DNA of 64,000 nucleotides from Micromonospora citrea (GTDB lineage Bacteria > Actinomycetota > Actinomycetes > Mycobacteriales > Micromonosporaceae). The position numbers and the translations under genes were made by a program. Within the stretch, counting starts at the first letter, position 1. Every line of letters begins with the position of its first letter. The stretch spans positions 2,520,501 through 2,584,500 of the forward strand of contig NZ_FMHZ01000002.1 in the NCBI RefSeq assembly GCF_900090315.1. Direction: 5' to 3'. Shown one piece after another: positions 54,230-63,475 of this stretch. The notes beneath the pieces are model-generated. The model did no database searches and was not told the origin of the DNA. It saw only the letters and a list, made by a program, of their open reading frames with translations.

Positions 54230-54670
54230 CTAGCCGCGGCGAGCGGTGTCGACCTGGAAGGGCGTGCCCTGCTGGCAGGTGGTGAGCAGGTCGGGCTGGA
54301 CCCGACCGGTGACGGTCACCTTCGCGCCGGGCCGCAGCACGTCGCGCGGACCGCCGACCAGCAGGTAGTTGCCGAGCAGCAGGCAGTTGGGCTCGACCCC
54401 CGGGGTGATCGTCCCGGTCAGCGTGGTGCCACCCGCCGGCGGCGACGACGTCGGCCGGCCGGGCTTCGTGGGCGGCGGCAGGACGGGGCCGGTCGCGTCG
54501 TCGCTGGTCGGCGGCGCGCCGGGGGTGTTCGGATCCGGGCTGGGCACGGTGGTCACAGGGGCTCCCGTCGGGCTCGGGGTGGGGTTGTCGCCGCCACCGT
54601 CCTGGCCGCCGCAGGCGCTCAGCGCCACGCAGACGGCCAGCGCGGAGACGGCGAGCCGAAAGGTCCTCAT
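54230..54670 (-). CDS. Small hypothetical lipoprotein
   Basis: The 146-residue product has a lipobox VALSAC (about residues 15-20) after a hydrophobic signal. A Pro/Thr/Ser-rich linker of about 60 residues comes next. The compact C-terminal domain of about 55 residues (LTGTITPGVEPNCLLLGNYLLV, GAKVTVTGRVQPDLLTTCQQ) has two cysteines likely to form a disulfide. This is common for actinomycete exported lipoproteins with OB-like ends. The function is unknown. It is the gene after ispH on the same strand. Confidence 0.78.
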   Translation of the reverse strand: MRTFRLAVSALAVCVALSACGGQDGGGDNPTPSPTGAPVTTVPSPDPNTPGAPPTSDDATGPVLPPPTKPGRPTSSPPAGGTTLTGTITPGVEPNCLLLGNYLLVGGPRDVLRPGAKVTVTGRVQPDLLTTCQQGTPFQVDTARRG

Positions 54671-54714
54671 ACCCGTATCCGACGCAGCGAAGCCGGCCGC
54701 CGTTCCCTGCCGGG

Positions 54715-55704
54715 TCAGCCGCGGGCCGCGGCGGCGGCCTTCATGTCCCGCTTGAGTTCCTGGGGCAGCGAGAAGGTCAGCCGCTCGTTGGCGGTCACCA
54801 CCTCGTCGACGTCGGTGAAGCCGCGCGCGGCGAGGTGGGCGAGCACCTCCTGCACCAGTTCGTCCGGGACGCTGGCGCCGGAGGTCAGCCCCACCGTCCG
54901 CGCCCCCTCCAGCCAGGCGTCGTCGATCTCGTGCGCGAAGTCCACGAGGTGACCGGCCCGCGCGCCGGCGTCCAGGGCGACCTCGACGAGGCGTACGGAG
55001 TTGGAGGAGTTGCGCGAGCCGACGACGATCACCACGTCGCACTCGGGCGCGATCTCCTTGACCACGTGCTGCCGGTTGGAGGTGGCGTAGCAGATGTCGT
55101 CGCTCGGCGGCGACTGGAGCATCGGCAGGCGCTTCTTGAGCCGGGCCACCGTCTCCAGCGTCTCGTCGACCGAGAGGGTGGTCTGGGAGAGCCAGACGAC
55201 CTTGTTCGGGTCGCGGACGGTGATCCGGTCGGCGTCCTCCGGGCCGTCCACGAGCTGGATGTGCTCGGGGGCCTCGCCGGAGGTGCCGATGACCTCCTCG
55301 TGCCCCTCGTGGCCGATGAGCAGGATGTCGTAGTCCTCGGCGGCGAACCGCTTCGCCTCCTGGTGCACCTTGGTGACCAGCGGGCAGGTCGCGTCGATCG
55401 CCTTCAGCGAGCGCGCCTTCGCCTGCTCGTAGACCTCGGGGGCCACGCCGTGCGCGGAGAAGATGACGGTGGCGCCCTCCGGCACCTCCTCGTTCTCCTC
55501 CACGAAGATCGCGCCCTTGGCCTCCAGGGTCTGCACGACGTGCTTGTTGTGCACGATCTGCTTGCGCACGTAGATCGGGGCGCCGTAGAGCGTGAGCGCC
55601 TCCTCCACGGTCTGCACGGCGCGGTCCACGCCCGCGCAGTAGCCGCGGGGCTTGGCCAGGAGCACACGCTTGCCGGTCCGGGACGTCGCTTCAGGCTGAG
55701 TCAC
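54715..55704 (-). CDS. ispH: 4-hydroxy-3-methylbut-2-enyl diphosphate reductase IspH
   Basis: The 329-residue Fe-S enzyme makes IPP and DMAPP in the last step of the MEP isoprenoid pathway. The three cluster cysteines are C23 in [12 protein letters not shown]107 in [11 protein letters not shown] and C205 in [22 protein letters not shown] supplies the catalytic Glu region. The GTG at 55704 is chosen; the in-frame upstream sequence is not IspH-like. It is divergent from xseA. Length is normal. Confidence 0.96.
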   Translation of the reverse strand: MTQPEATSRTGKRVLLAKPRGYCAGVDRAVQTVEEALTLYGAPIYVRKQIVHNKHVVQTLEAKGAIFVEENEEVPEGATVIFSAHGVAPEVYEQAKARSLKAIDATCPLVTKVHQEAKRFAAEDYDILLIGHEGHEEVIGTSGEAPEHIQLVDGPEDADRITVRDPNKVVWLSQTTLSVDETLETVARLKKRLPMLQSPPSDDICYATSNRQHVVKEIAPECDVVIVVGSRNSSNSVRLVEVALDAGARAGHLVDFAHEIDDAWLEGARTVGLTSGASVPDELVQEVLAHLAARGFTDVDEVVTANERLTFSLPQELKRDMKAAAAARG

Positions 55705-55842
55705 CCGCCCATCGTACGTGCCGTCCCGAACCCCGACACCGCCCGCGACCGCCACCACGGCCCCTCACCCGCCTCGACCGCCCCGTCCCCGTCCGGGCCG
55801 GCGATCACGGGGACTGTCCGGGGCGGGCCGTAGGGTGGGCGG

Positions 55843-57063
55843 GTGAGCACAGGCGAGGTGGGGCGGAGCACGTCCGAGGAGCCGTGGCCGGTCCGGGTGG
55901 TGAGCCAGAAGGTCGGCGCCTGGATCGCCCGGCTGGGCTGGGTGTGGGTGGACGGCCAGGTGGCGCAGATCAGCCGCCGGCCGGGTGCCACCACCGTCTT
56001 CCTCACCCTGCGGGACCCGTCGGCCGACCTGAGCCTGACCGTCACCACCAATCGGGACGTCCTCGACGCCGGCGCACCGGAGCTGCGCGAGGGCGCCCGG
56101 GTGGTGCTGCACGCCAAGCCGGAGTTCTACGCGGCCCGGGGCACGCTGAGCCTGCGCGCCGACGAGATCCGGCAGGTCGGTCTCGGCGAGCTGCTGGCCC
56201 GGCTGGAGAAGCTCAAGAAGCTGCTCGCGGCCGAAGGCCTCTTCGACCGGGCCCGCAAGCGCCGGCCGCCGTTCCTGCCCAACCGGATCGGGCTGATCAC
56301 CGGCCGCGCGTCGGCCGCCGAGCGGGACGTGCTCACCAACGCCCGCCGGCGCTGGCCGGCGGTGGAGTTCCGCACGGTCAACGTGGCCGTCCAGGGGCCG
56401 AGCGCGGTACCGCAGATCGTCGACGCGCTGAAGGTGCTCGACGCCGATCCGACCGTCGACGTGATCATCATCGCCCGGGGCGGGGGCGGCATCGAGGATC
56501 TGCTGCCCTTCTCCGACGAGGCGCTCTGCCGGGCCGTCTTCGCCTGCCGCACGCCGGTGGTGAGCGCGATCGGCCACGAGACCGATGCGCCGCTGGTCGA
56601 CTACGTCGCCGACGTGCGCGCCTCAACGCCGACCGACGCGGCCAAGCGGGTGGTGCCCGACCTCACCGAGGAGGTACGCCTCATCCGGCAGGCCCGGCAC
56701 CGCCTGGAGCGGGCGGTGCGCAACCTCGTCGACCGCGAGTCGCACCGGCTCGACGGGCTGCGTTCGCGGCCGGTGCTGGCCCGCCCGCAGGTGATGGTCG
56801 ACCAGCGGGTCGCCGACCTGACCGGGCTCCGCCAGCGGGCGGGGCGCTGCCTCGACCACCGGCTCGCCGCCGCCGACGACGACCTGCGGCACACCCTGGC
56901 CCGGCTGCGTGCCCTCTCCCCCGCCGCCACCCTCGACCGGGGCTACGCGATCGTCCAGCGGTCCGACGGCCACGTCGTGCGCGCCGCGTCCGAGGTGGGC
57001 AAGGGCGACGCGCTGCGGGTCCGCCTCGCCCAGGGCGAGCTGGCCGCCACGGTCGACGGCTGA
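55843..57063 (+). CDS. xseA: Exodeoxyribonuclease VII large subunit
   Basis: The 406-residue protein has an N-terminal OB fold ([13 protein letters not shown]...[16 protein letters not shown]). The catalytic core is [25 protein letters not shown], with [28 protein letters not shown] and [29 protein letters not shown] coiled coil and final beta end complete XseA. Exonuclease VII degrades single-stranded DNA from both ends into oligonucleotides. xseB follows after 28 bases, giving both subunits together. GTG start. Confidence 0.96.
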   Translation: MSTGEVGRSTSEEPWPVRVVSQKVGAWIARLGWVWVDGQVAQISRRPGATTVFLTLRDPSADLSLTVTTNRDVLDAGAPELREGARVVLHAKPEFYAARGTLSLRADEIRQVGLGELLARLEKLKKLLAAEGLFDRARKRRPPFLPNRIGLITGRASAAERDVLTNARRRWPAVEFRTVNVAVQGPSAVPQIVDALKVLDADPTVDVIIIARGGGGIEDLLPFSDEALCRAVFACRTPVVSAIGHETDAPLVDYVADVRASTPTDAAKRVVPDLTEEVRLIRQARHRLERAVRNLVDRESHRLDGLRSRPVLARPQVMVDQRVADLTGLRQRAGRCLDHRLAAADDDLRHTLARLRALSPAATLDRGYAIVQRSDGHVVRAASEVGKGDALRVRLAQGELAATVDG

Positions 57064-57091
57064 ACGGGGAGATCAGGCACGATGTGGTGGG

Positions 57092-57310
57092 ATGGCAGCG
57101 ATGACTGACAAGAAGGACGAGCGCCTCAGCTACGAGCAGGCCCGCGCCGAGCTGGCGTCGGTGGTCGAGCGGCTGGAGGCCGGCGGCACGACGCTGGAGG
57201 AGTCGCTGGCGCTCTGGGAGCGCGGCGAGAAGCTGGCCGAGATCTGCCAGCACTGGCTCGACGGCGCCCGCGCCCGCCTGGACGCCGCCCGCCAGGAGCC
57301 CGCCTCCTGA
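57092..57310 (+). CDS. xseB: Exodeoxyribonuclease VII small subunit
   Basis: The 72-residue protein has the XseB pattern LSYEQARAELASVVERLEAGGTTLEESLALWERGEKLAEICQHWLDGARARLD, two helices that wrap XseA. The ATG at 57092 has GGTGG just before it; an ATG three codons later also works. Length is normal. It completes the exonuclease VII operon. Confidence 0.95.
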   Translation: MAAMTDKKDERLSYEQARAELASVVERLEAGGTTLEESLALWERGEKLAEICQHWLDGARARLDAARQEPAS

Positions 57311-57356
57311 CGTCCGTGCCGGCGACCCGAGCCGGGTCTTGGCGGGGCGGCACGGG

Positions 57357-57380
57357 GCGGGGCGGCCGGAGCCGCCCCGC
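57357..57380. terminator. Bidirectional hairpin terminator
   Basis: A 10-bp perfect stem with the loop CGGA sits in the 84-base gap between convergent xseB and the LprG-like lipoprotein gene. Confidence 0.75.
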
Positions 57381-57394
57381 GCCCGCGTCGACCG

Positions 57395-58249
57395 TCAGTT
57401 GAACAGGTTGTACAGCTCGGCCGGCGCCTCGACCACCTGGTCCGCCGGCGGCTTCTGCGCGGCGGTGGCGCTGCCGTAGTCCGAGTACGTGATGCGGATC
57501 TCCTGCGCCTTGGCCTGGCCGGCGGCAGGGATCTGGATGACCATCTCGCTGAGCCGCCCCTGCGGGTCGAGCTTCGCGGTGAACGGCACCGACTTCGCCT
57601 GCGCGCCGAGGGCCGTGACCACCGTCGGGTCCACCGACCCGGCCTCCGCCGCCTTCGACACGTCGATGGTGCCGGCGTACGCGCCGTCGCCGGTCTGCCG
57701 TACCTCCGTGATGCCCTTGGTCAGCACCTCGCTGCCGGCCGGGTCGACCTTGTCGAAGTCGAAGCCCAGGTTGCGGTTGCCCTTGATCCGGGTCTGGTCG
57801 AGGTGCTGGTACTTGCCGAGGTTCAGCTTCTGCACGCCCGGCAGGCTGCTGGCGGTGGTGCCGCCGAGGTCCACCTTCACCCAGCTGTCCGGCTTGTGGT
57901 GGACGAGGTCGAGCTTCATGAACAGGTCGTCGGTGGGCTTGCCGACGGTCACCCGCATCGCGGCGCTCTGGCTGGGCTCGTGCACCTGCCCCTCGGCGGT
58001 GGAGCCGGCGCCCGACATGGTGAACCGGAAGTTGCCGTTGCTGATCTCGCGGGTGGATGCCAGCAGCGCCTGCTTCGCGTCGCCCGGGACCGGGGTCGCG
58101 GCACCGGTGGCCGCCGCCGTGCCGGACGCCGAGACGGTCGGCGAGGCGGACGAGCCCGCCTCGGTGGTCCCGGTGGCGTTGCAGGCGGCCAGACCAGGAG
58201 TGAACAGCGCGGCGGCCACCAGGCCGGCGCTCAGGCGTCGAACAGTCAT
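57395..58249 (-). CDS. LppX/LprAFG family lipoprotein
   Basis: The 284-residue product has a signal peptide and a lipobox (LFTPGLAAC, Cys near residue 23). A Ser/Thr/Ala-rich linker of 35 residues comes next, then the LppX_LprAFG fold: QALLASTREISNGNFRFTMSGAGSTAEG, DDLFMKLDLVHHKPDSWVKVDLGG and QEIRITYSDYGS. This family has a hydrophobic cavity that carries lipids or glycolipids across the periplasm-like space in mycobacteria. A remnant of a related gene lies just upstream (58469-58618). Confidence 0.88.
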   Translation of the reverse strand: MTVRRLSAGLVAAALFTPGLAACNATGTTEAGSSASPTVSASGTAAATGAATPVPGDAKQALLASTREISNGNFRFTMSGAGSTAEGQVHEPSQSAAMRVTVGKPTDDLFMKLDLVHHKPDSWVKVDLGGTTASSLPGVQKLNLGKYQHLDQTRIKGNRNLGFDFDKVDPAGSEVLTKGITEVRQTGDGAYAGTIDVSKAAEAGSVDPTVVTALGAQAKSVPFTAKLDPQGRLSEMVIQIPAAGQAKAQEIRITYSDYGSATAAQKPPADQVVEAPAELYNLFN

Positions 58250-58468
58250 GTGTGTCTCCCACGTGGGTCACCCGACGCACCTGGTGGCGGCCGGAAACCG
58301 GGCGACGCACCACGCCGGCTGCGTCGCACGGGCCCCGGTTGCCGGGGCGGCCGGCCGGGCCCGCTTCCCTGTTGTTCCCTGCCGCCGCGTCGCACAATCA
58401 CCGTTCTGTCCGGTTACCCCGGTCGGCTGACGCCCACGGACGTGGAACGGGCGGCCGGAGCCGCCCGT

Positions 58469-58618
58469 TTCGAGCACCGCGCTGCCGGCCGGGTCGACGT
58501 CCTTCATGTTGAGGCCGAGCTCACCGGCGTCCTTGACCTTGGACTGGTCGAGGTGCTGGTACTTGTCCTTCATCTTGTCCGCGCCCGGGGTCATCGCCGC
58601 CAGGTCACCGAGGTCCAA
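58469..58618 (-). pseudogene. Fragment of LppX/LprAFG-like lipoprotein gene
   Basis: About 50 residues on the minus strand (DLGDLAAMTPGADKMKDKYQ, then HLDQSKVKDAGELGL and KDVDPAGSAVLE) align with the middle of the intact neighbour (SLPGVQKLNLGKYQHLDQ, NLGFDFDKVDPAGSEVL). It has no signal peptide, start or C-terminal half. The sequence before and after is unrelated. It fills the 382-base gap between the intact gene and DUF4245. Confidence 0.7.
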
Positions 58619-58631
58619 AGCCGGAGGCTGC

Positions 58632-59345
58632 CTAACCGATCGACCCGGCCAGATGTCGCAGCTCGTTGTCGCGGGCGTCGCCGACCACGATCACCGTCCG
58701 GTTCGGCTCGAGCAGCACCAGGGCCTGCTCGTTGGCCCGGGCCGTGTACCGCTGCCAGGTGCGCCCGTCCAGGTCGGTCTGCCCCTGGGGCTGCGCCTCG
58801 GCGGTCAGCTCGGCCGGCAGCAGCTGCTCCGGCGGCACGTTGCTCTGCACCAGCTGGGCGCCCCGCCCCTCGGGCGTGACGTAGCCGAGGCGCAGGGTCG
58901 CCCCGCCCTCGACGGTCTGGAAGTTCGCGGTGACCGTCTGCCACTCGTCGCCTAGCTCGCGCGGCTCGCTGACCGGGAACGCGTTGGCCGCGCGGGCCGA
59001 CTCCAGGGCCGGCGCCGGGTCGACCGTGATCGGCTGGTCCCCGCCGAGGAACCCCCGGTAGAAGGCGAGCAGCAGGGCGATCGGGACCAGCAGGATGAGC
59101 AGCGAGAGCGCCATGTCCTTCGGTGACCGCTCCGACTTGCGGGCGTCGACCGCGGGCGGCGGCGCGGGCAGCTCGCCGGTCTCCGCCGCGCCGTCGGCCG
59201 GCGCGCTCCCCGGGGCGCCGGCGGGTTCCACCAGCGCCGGTTCCCCCTCGGGTACGGCGGCGGCCGGGGTCGGCGCGACCGGCGGCTGGCCGTCCGGCGG
59301 GGTCGAGTCGGCGGGTACGCGATCGGCAGGCTGTGCGGGTTCCAC
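58632..59345 (-). CDS. DUF4245 domain-containing membrane protein
   Basis: The 237-residue protein starts at GTG with a 75-residue Pro/Ala-rich cytoplasmic tail. One membrane helix follows ([21 protein letters not shown]). The outer DUF4245 domain includes [45 protein letters not shown] and [16 protein letters not shown]. It is monotopic with a domain outside the membrane. In actinobacteria it typically lies divergent from glpX, as here. Function is unknown. Confidence 0.9.
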   Translation of the reverse strand: MEPAQPADRVPADSTPPDGQPPVAPTPAAAVPEGEPALVEPAGAPGSAPADGAAETGELPAPPPAVDARKSERSPKDMALSLLILLVPIALLLAFYRGFLGGDQPITVDPAPALESARAANAFPVSEPRELGDEWQTVTANFQTVEGGATLRLGYVTPEGRGAQLVQSNVPPEQLLPAELTAEAQPQGQTDLDGRTWQRYTARANEQALVLLEPNRTVIVVGDARDNELRHLAGSIG

Positions 59346-59498
59346 CCTGCCATCTTCCCGCACCGCCCGACCGGCCGTATCCGGGCCATCACCGCCCCGA
59401 CACCGCGCCCGGTCGGCGATCGTGTGAGGATCAGCGACATACCCGGCAGCGGCGACGCCGCATCCTGCCGCCCCGCAACGTCGCGAGGAGGAGCCGTC

Positions 59499-60533
59499 AT
59501 GACGAACACCACCAGGACGCGGATCCCACAGGATCTCGACCGCAACCTCGCCCTCGATCTGGTTCGGGTCACCGAAGCCGCGGCGATGGCCGCCGGCCGC
59601 TGGGTCGGCCGGGGCGACAAGGAGGGCGGCGACGGAGCAGCCGTCGACGCGATGCGCAAGCTGATCAACTCGATCCCCATGCGGGGCGTCGTGGTGATCG
59701 GCGAAGGTGAGAAGGACAACGCGCCGATGCTCTTCAACGGCGAGGAGGTCGGCGACGGCACCGGGCCCGAGGTCGACGTGGCGGTCGACCCGATCGACGG
59801 CACCACGCTGATGAGCAAGGGCATGCCCAACGCCCTGGCCGTGCTCGCGGTCGCCGAGCGTGGGGCGATGTTCGACCCGAGCGCCGTGTTCTACATGGAG
59901 AAGCTCGCGGTCGGCCCGGCGTACGCCGACGTGGTGGACATCAACGCCGGGGTGGCCGACAACCTGCGCCGAATCGCCAAGGTCAAGGGCACCGACATCG
60001 ACGAGGTGACGGTCTGCGTCCTGGACCGGCCCCGCCACGACGACCTGGTCGGGCAGATCCGGCGCGCCGGGGCGGGCATCCGCTTCATCTCCGACGGCGA
60101 CATCGCGGGCGCCATCGCCGCCGCCCGTGGCGAGTCGGACGTCGACGTGCTGATGGGCATCGGCGGCACCCCGGAGGGGATCACCGCGGCCTGCGCCCTG
60201 AAGTGCATGGGCGGGGTCATGCAGGCCAAGCTGTGGCCGCGCGACGCCGAGGAGCGGGAGAAGGCGCTGGCCGCCGGGCACGACCTGGAGCGGGTGCTCA
60301 CCACCGACGACCTCGTCACCGGCGACAACTGCTTCTTCGTGGCGACCGGGGTCACCTCCGGCGACCTGCTGCGCGGCGTCCGTTACCGGGCCGGTGGGGC
60401 GTACACGCAGTCGATCGTGATGCGCTCGAAGAGCGGCACGATCCGGGTGATCGACTCGTACCACCGGCTGGAGAAGCTCGCCCTCTACTCGGCGATCGAC
60501 TTCGACGGCCGCCCCCTGGCCGAGCAGGAGTGA
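59499..60533 (+). CDS. glpX: Class II fructose-1,6-bisphosphatase
   Basis: The 344-residue protein has the GlpX signature: [71 protein letters not shown] and [20 protein letters not shown]. It dephosphorylates fructose-1,6-bisphosphate in gluconeogenesis and needs Mn. The ATG has GAGGAGGA ahead. In actinobacteria GlpX is the main FBPase. The next gene overlaps it by four bases (GTGA). Confidence 0.97.
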   Translation: MTNTTRTRIPQDLDRNLALDLVRVTEAAAMAAGRWVGRGDKEGGDGAAVDAMRKLINSIPMRGVVVIGEGEKDNAPMLFNGEEVGDGTGPEVDVAVDPIDGTTLMSKGMPNALAVLAVAERGAMFDPSAVFYMEKLAVGPAYADVVDINAGVADNLRRIAKVKGTDIDEVTVCVLDRPRHDDLVGQIRRAGAGIRFISDGDIAGAIAAARGESDVDVLMGIGGTPEGITAACALKCMGGVMQAKLWPRDAEEREKALAAGHDLERVLTTDDLVTGDNCFFVATGVTSGDLLRGVRYRAGGAYTQSIVMRSKSGTIRVIDSYHRLEKLALYSAIDFDGRPLAEQE

Positions 60534-61528
60534 CCGCCGCCGGGACGACGGCCCCGCCGGCCCCGCAGGCTCCGTCGGCGACGCGCCGGATCGCCGGCGT
60601 GGGCCTGGCGACCGCCTCCGGGGTCGCCGTGGCCGTGCAGTCCCGGATCAGCGGCGAGCTGGGCGTACGCCTGGCCGACGGGATCGCCGCCGCGGTGGTC
60701 TCGTTCGGCGTGGGCCTGCTGGTGCTGCTGGTGCTGGTCCCCGCCACCCCGGGTGAGCGGCGAGGGCTGGTCGCCCTGCGGGCCGCGCTCGCGGGGGGCG
60801 CCCTGCGGCCGTGGCAGTGCCTGGGCGGGGTGTGCGGGGCGTTCCTGGTGGCCGCCCAGGGGTTGACGATCGGCGCGCTCGGCGTCGCGGTCTTCACCGT
60901 TGCGGTGGTCGCCGGCCAGTCCGGCAGCAGCCTGGCCGTCGACCGGGCGGGGATCGGCCCGAACGGGCGCCAGCCGGTCACCGCCCAGCGGCTGGCCGGC
61001 GCGGCGCTGACCGTGGTCGCGGTCCTGCTGGCCGTCGGCGACCGGCTCGGTGACCCGGGCACCCTCGGGCTGGCCCTGCTGCCGCTGCTCGCCGGGGTGG
61101 CCATCGCCTGGCAGCAGGCGGTCAACGGCCGGGTACGCGCGGCCTCCGGCAGCGCCCTGACCGCCACGCTTGTCAACTTCTCCGTCGGCACGGCGGCCCT
61201 GCTGGCGACGTTCGCCGTGGACGTCGCGGTCCGGGGCTGGCCGGCCGGCGACCTGCCGTCGGAGCCCTGGTTCTACCTGGGCGGCCCGATCGGGATCGTG
61301 TTCATCGCGATCGCGGCCGCGGTCGTCCGGTTCACCGGCGTGCTGCTGCTCGGCCTGGCCAGCATCGCCGGTCAGATCGTCGGCGCCGTGCTGCTGGACC
61401 TGCTGCTGCCCACGGCGGCCTCCCGCCCGAGCGGCACCACCCTGCTCGGCGCGGCGCTGACCATGGTCGCGGTCGGAGTCGCCGCCCTGGCCCCGGCCGC
61501 GCCCCGCCGGCCGCATCGCCCGACCTGA
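60530..61528 (+). CDS. DMT family transporter
   Basis: The 332-residue product has ten hydrophobic segments arranged as two repeats of five, beginning [21 protein letters not shown]. The pair of QxR/N-type motifs ([10 protein letters not shown] and WQQAVNGRV) resembles the YdcZ/DUF606 branch of the drug/metabolite transporter superfamily. The GTG start overlaps the glpX stop. Substrate is unknown. Confidence 0.87.
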   Translation: MTAAGTTAPPAPQAPSATRRIAGVGLATASGVAVAVQSRISGELGVRLADGIAAAVVSFGVGLLVLLVLVPATPGERRGLVALRAALAGGALRPWQCLGGVCGAFLVAAQGLTIGALGVAVFTVAVVAGQSGSSLAVDRAGIGPNGRQPVTAQRLAGAALTVVAVLLAVGDRLGDPGTLGLALLPLLAGVAIAWQQAVNGRVRAASGSALTATLVNFSVGTAALLATFAVDVAVRGWPAGDLPSEPWFYLGGPIGIVFIAIAAAVVRFTGVLLLGLASIAGQIVGAVLLDLLLPTAASRPSGTTLLGAALTMVAVGVAALAPAAPRRPHRPT

Positions 61529-61621
61529 GCGGCGCATCCCGGGCCCCGCCCGCCAGGCCCCGCCCGCCGGGTCGCCCTGGCCGCGGCCGGTCGGCGCGGC
61601 GGCCCGGGCGGCAGCCGTGCG

Positions 61622-62590
61622 TCAGGTGCCGTCGGAGGAGTGCCCGGGGAAGAGGTGGGCGCCCGGGTCGATGGCCACCGCCGCGTTGTTCACCGCCGTG
61701 GCGGCCTCGCCGAAGCCGGTCGCGATCAGCCGCACCTTGCCCGGGTACTCGGTGATGTCCCCGGCGGCGAAGACCCGGGGCAGGTTCGTCGCCATCGCGC
61801 TGTCGACCACGATGTGCCGGCGGTCCAGCCGCAGCCCCCACTCGGCCAGGGGGCCGAGGTCGGCGGTGAAGCCGAGGGCGGCGACCACCGTGTCGACCGG
61901 CAGCAGCTCGGCCGCGCCGCCGCGTACGGTGACCTCGGCGCCGGTGACCGCGCCGTCGCCGTGCAGCCCGGTCACCTCGGCGTTGACGATCACGCGCACC
62001 GGCAGCTCCAGCACCCGGGCGACGGTGGCGGCGTGGGCGCGGAACTTCTCCCGCCGGTGCGCCAGCGTGACCGACCGGGCCAGCGGCTGGAGCGTCAGCG
62101 CCCAGTCGAAGGCGGAGTCCCCGCCGCCGACGATCAGCACGTCCCGCCCCGCCAGCTCGGCCGGCTGCGGCACGAAGTAGACAATGCCCGTGCCGACGAA
62201 GTGCTCCGCCACCGGCAGCGGGCGGGGCGTGAAGCTGCCCAGCCCGCCGGTGACGATCACCGCCCCGCAGCGGAGCTGCTCGCCGCCGGCGAGACCGAGC
62301 ACCGGCCGCCCGTCGACGTGGGAGAGCTTCTCCGCGCGGGTGCCGAGCAGGTAGAGCGGGTCGAACGGGGCCGCCTGGGCGACGAGGTTGGCGACCAGGT
62401 CCCGCCCCTTGACCGCCGGGAAGCCGGCCACGTCGTGGATCAGCTTCTCCGGGTACATGGCGGTGATCTGGCCGCCGGGCTCGGGCAGCGCGTCGACGAC
62501 CGCGACGGAGAGCCCGCGGAAGCCGGCGTAGTACGCCGCGAACAGCCCGACCGGACCGGCCCCGATCACGGCGACATCGACCTCGCGCAT
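61622..62590 (-). CDS. Ferredoxin/flavodoxin--NADP(+) reductase, thioredoxin-reductase-like
   Basis: The 322-residue flavoprotein has the FAD loop VIGAGPVGLFAAYYAGFRG and the NAD(P) loop VLIVGGGDSAFDWAL, with AAGDITEYPGKVRLIATGFGEAATAVNNAA near the end. It lacks the CxxC redox pair between these domains, which separates this YumC-type FNR from thioredoxin reductase. It transfers electrons between NADPH and ferredoxin. Length matches type 2 FNR (about 320-350). Confidence 0.92.
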   Translation of the reverse strand: MREVDVAVIGAGPVGLFAAYYAGFRGLSVAVVDALPEPGGQITAMYPEKLIHDVAGFPAVKGRDLVANLVAQAAPFDPLYLLGTRAEKLSHVDGRPVLGLAGGEQLRCGAVIVTGGLGSFTPRPLPVAEHFVGTGIVYFVPQPAELAGRDVLIVGGGDSAFDWALTLQPLARSVTLAHRREKFRAHAATVARVLELPVRVIVNAEVTGLHGDGAVTGAEVTVRGGAAELLPVDTVVAALGFTADLGPLAEWGLRLDRRHIVVDSAMATNLPRVFAAGDITEYPGKVRLIATGFGEAATAVNNAAVAIDPGAHLFPGHSSDGT

Positions 62591-62706
62591 GGGCGTACCG
62601 TCGCTTTCCGCTCACGGATCAACGCGTGCTGATCCCGACGGTAGGGCCGGCGGTGGGCCCGGGCAAGCACGTCCCACAAGCTCGCACGGCCCCGGCGCGT
62701 CGGCGC

Positions 62707-63360
62707 TCAGGGCATGCTGAGGGTGGACTCCGAGCGGTACGGGCCGCCGAGGTCGTCGCGGCGACGGCGGAACACGACGGCGGCGACCGCCCCGCCGAGC
62801 AGCCCGAACAGGTGCCCCTGCCAGGAGATCCGCTCGTCGGTGGGAAGGATGCCGACCAGTTGCCAGCCGTAGAGCAGGCCGACCAGCAGGAAGACCGCGA
62901 AGTTCCACCAGCTCCGCTCGACGATGCCGCGCATGAGCAGGATGCCCAGGTAGCCGAAGATGACGCCGCTGGCCCCGACCACGACCGAGTTGGACGAGCC
63001 GGTGAACCACACCCCCAGCCCGCTGACCAGGACGATGACGAGCGTCGACCAGAGGAAGCGGCGGGCACCGGCGGCGAGCACGAACGTGCCGAGCAGGATC
63101 AGCGGGATGCTGTTGCTGTAGAGGTGGTCGAAGCCGTGGTGCAGGAACGGCGAGAAGAACACCCCGTCGAGCCCGTCGATGCGTTTCGGGATGATCCCGG
63201 CGGTGGTGTCGAAGCCGGCCGCCAGCCCCTGGTCGAGGGCCTCGATGAGGAACAGGAACGGCACCACCGCGCACATGGCGACGAAGGCCCGGCCGAGGGC
63301 GGCGTAGAACGCCTCGGTGCCGAACCGGTGCGGGTCGCCGCTTCCCGGGTGCAGGTTCAC
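62707..63360 (-). CDS. Rhomboid family intramembrane serine protease
   Basis: The 217-residue membrane protein starts at GTG. It has about six helices, the nucleophile in VVGASGVIFGYLG (Ser131) and the catalytic His in WQGHLFGLLGG (H183). The N-terminal HHGFDHLYSNSIPLILLG motif carries the conserved His/Asn. Rhomboids cleave membrane helices. Its neighbours give no clue to a substrate. It is a single gene with its own upstream gap. Confidence 0.93.
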   Translation of the reverse strand: MNLHPGSGDPHRFGTEAFYAALGRAFVAMCAVVPFLFLIEALDQGLAAGFDTTAGIIPKRIDGLDGVFFSPFLHHGFDHLYSNSIPLILLGTFVLAAGARRFLWSTLVIVLVSGLGVWFTGSSNSVVVGASGVIFGYLGILLMRGIVERSWWNFAVFLLVGLLYGWQLVGILPTDERISWQGHLFGLLGGAVAAVVFRRRRDDLGGPYRSESTLSMP

Positions 63361-63428
63361 CCGTCAAGAGCTATCAGGTGACGGCCGGTGCCGCCACTCC
63401 TGCGCCGATCGGGGTACGAAACGACGAC

Positions 63429-63460
63429 GGCGGGGTGTGTGGTCACCCACACACCCCGCC
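63429..63460 (-). terminator. Hairpin terminator after transglycosylase gene
   Basis: A perfect 14-bp stem (left arm GGCGGGGTGTGTGG) with the loop TCAC lies 16 bases past the stop of the minus-strand transglycosylase gene at 63476. Confidence 0.85.
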
Positions 63461-63475
63461 GAGGTCATCGGCCGG

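Noticed and set aside
58268..58468. Continuation of the lipoprotein fragment frame as a small protein
   Set aside because: After the LprG-like part the sequence is Arg/Pro/Ala-rich and unrelated; there is no start or ribosome site.
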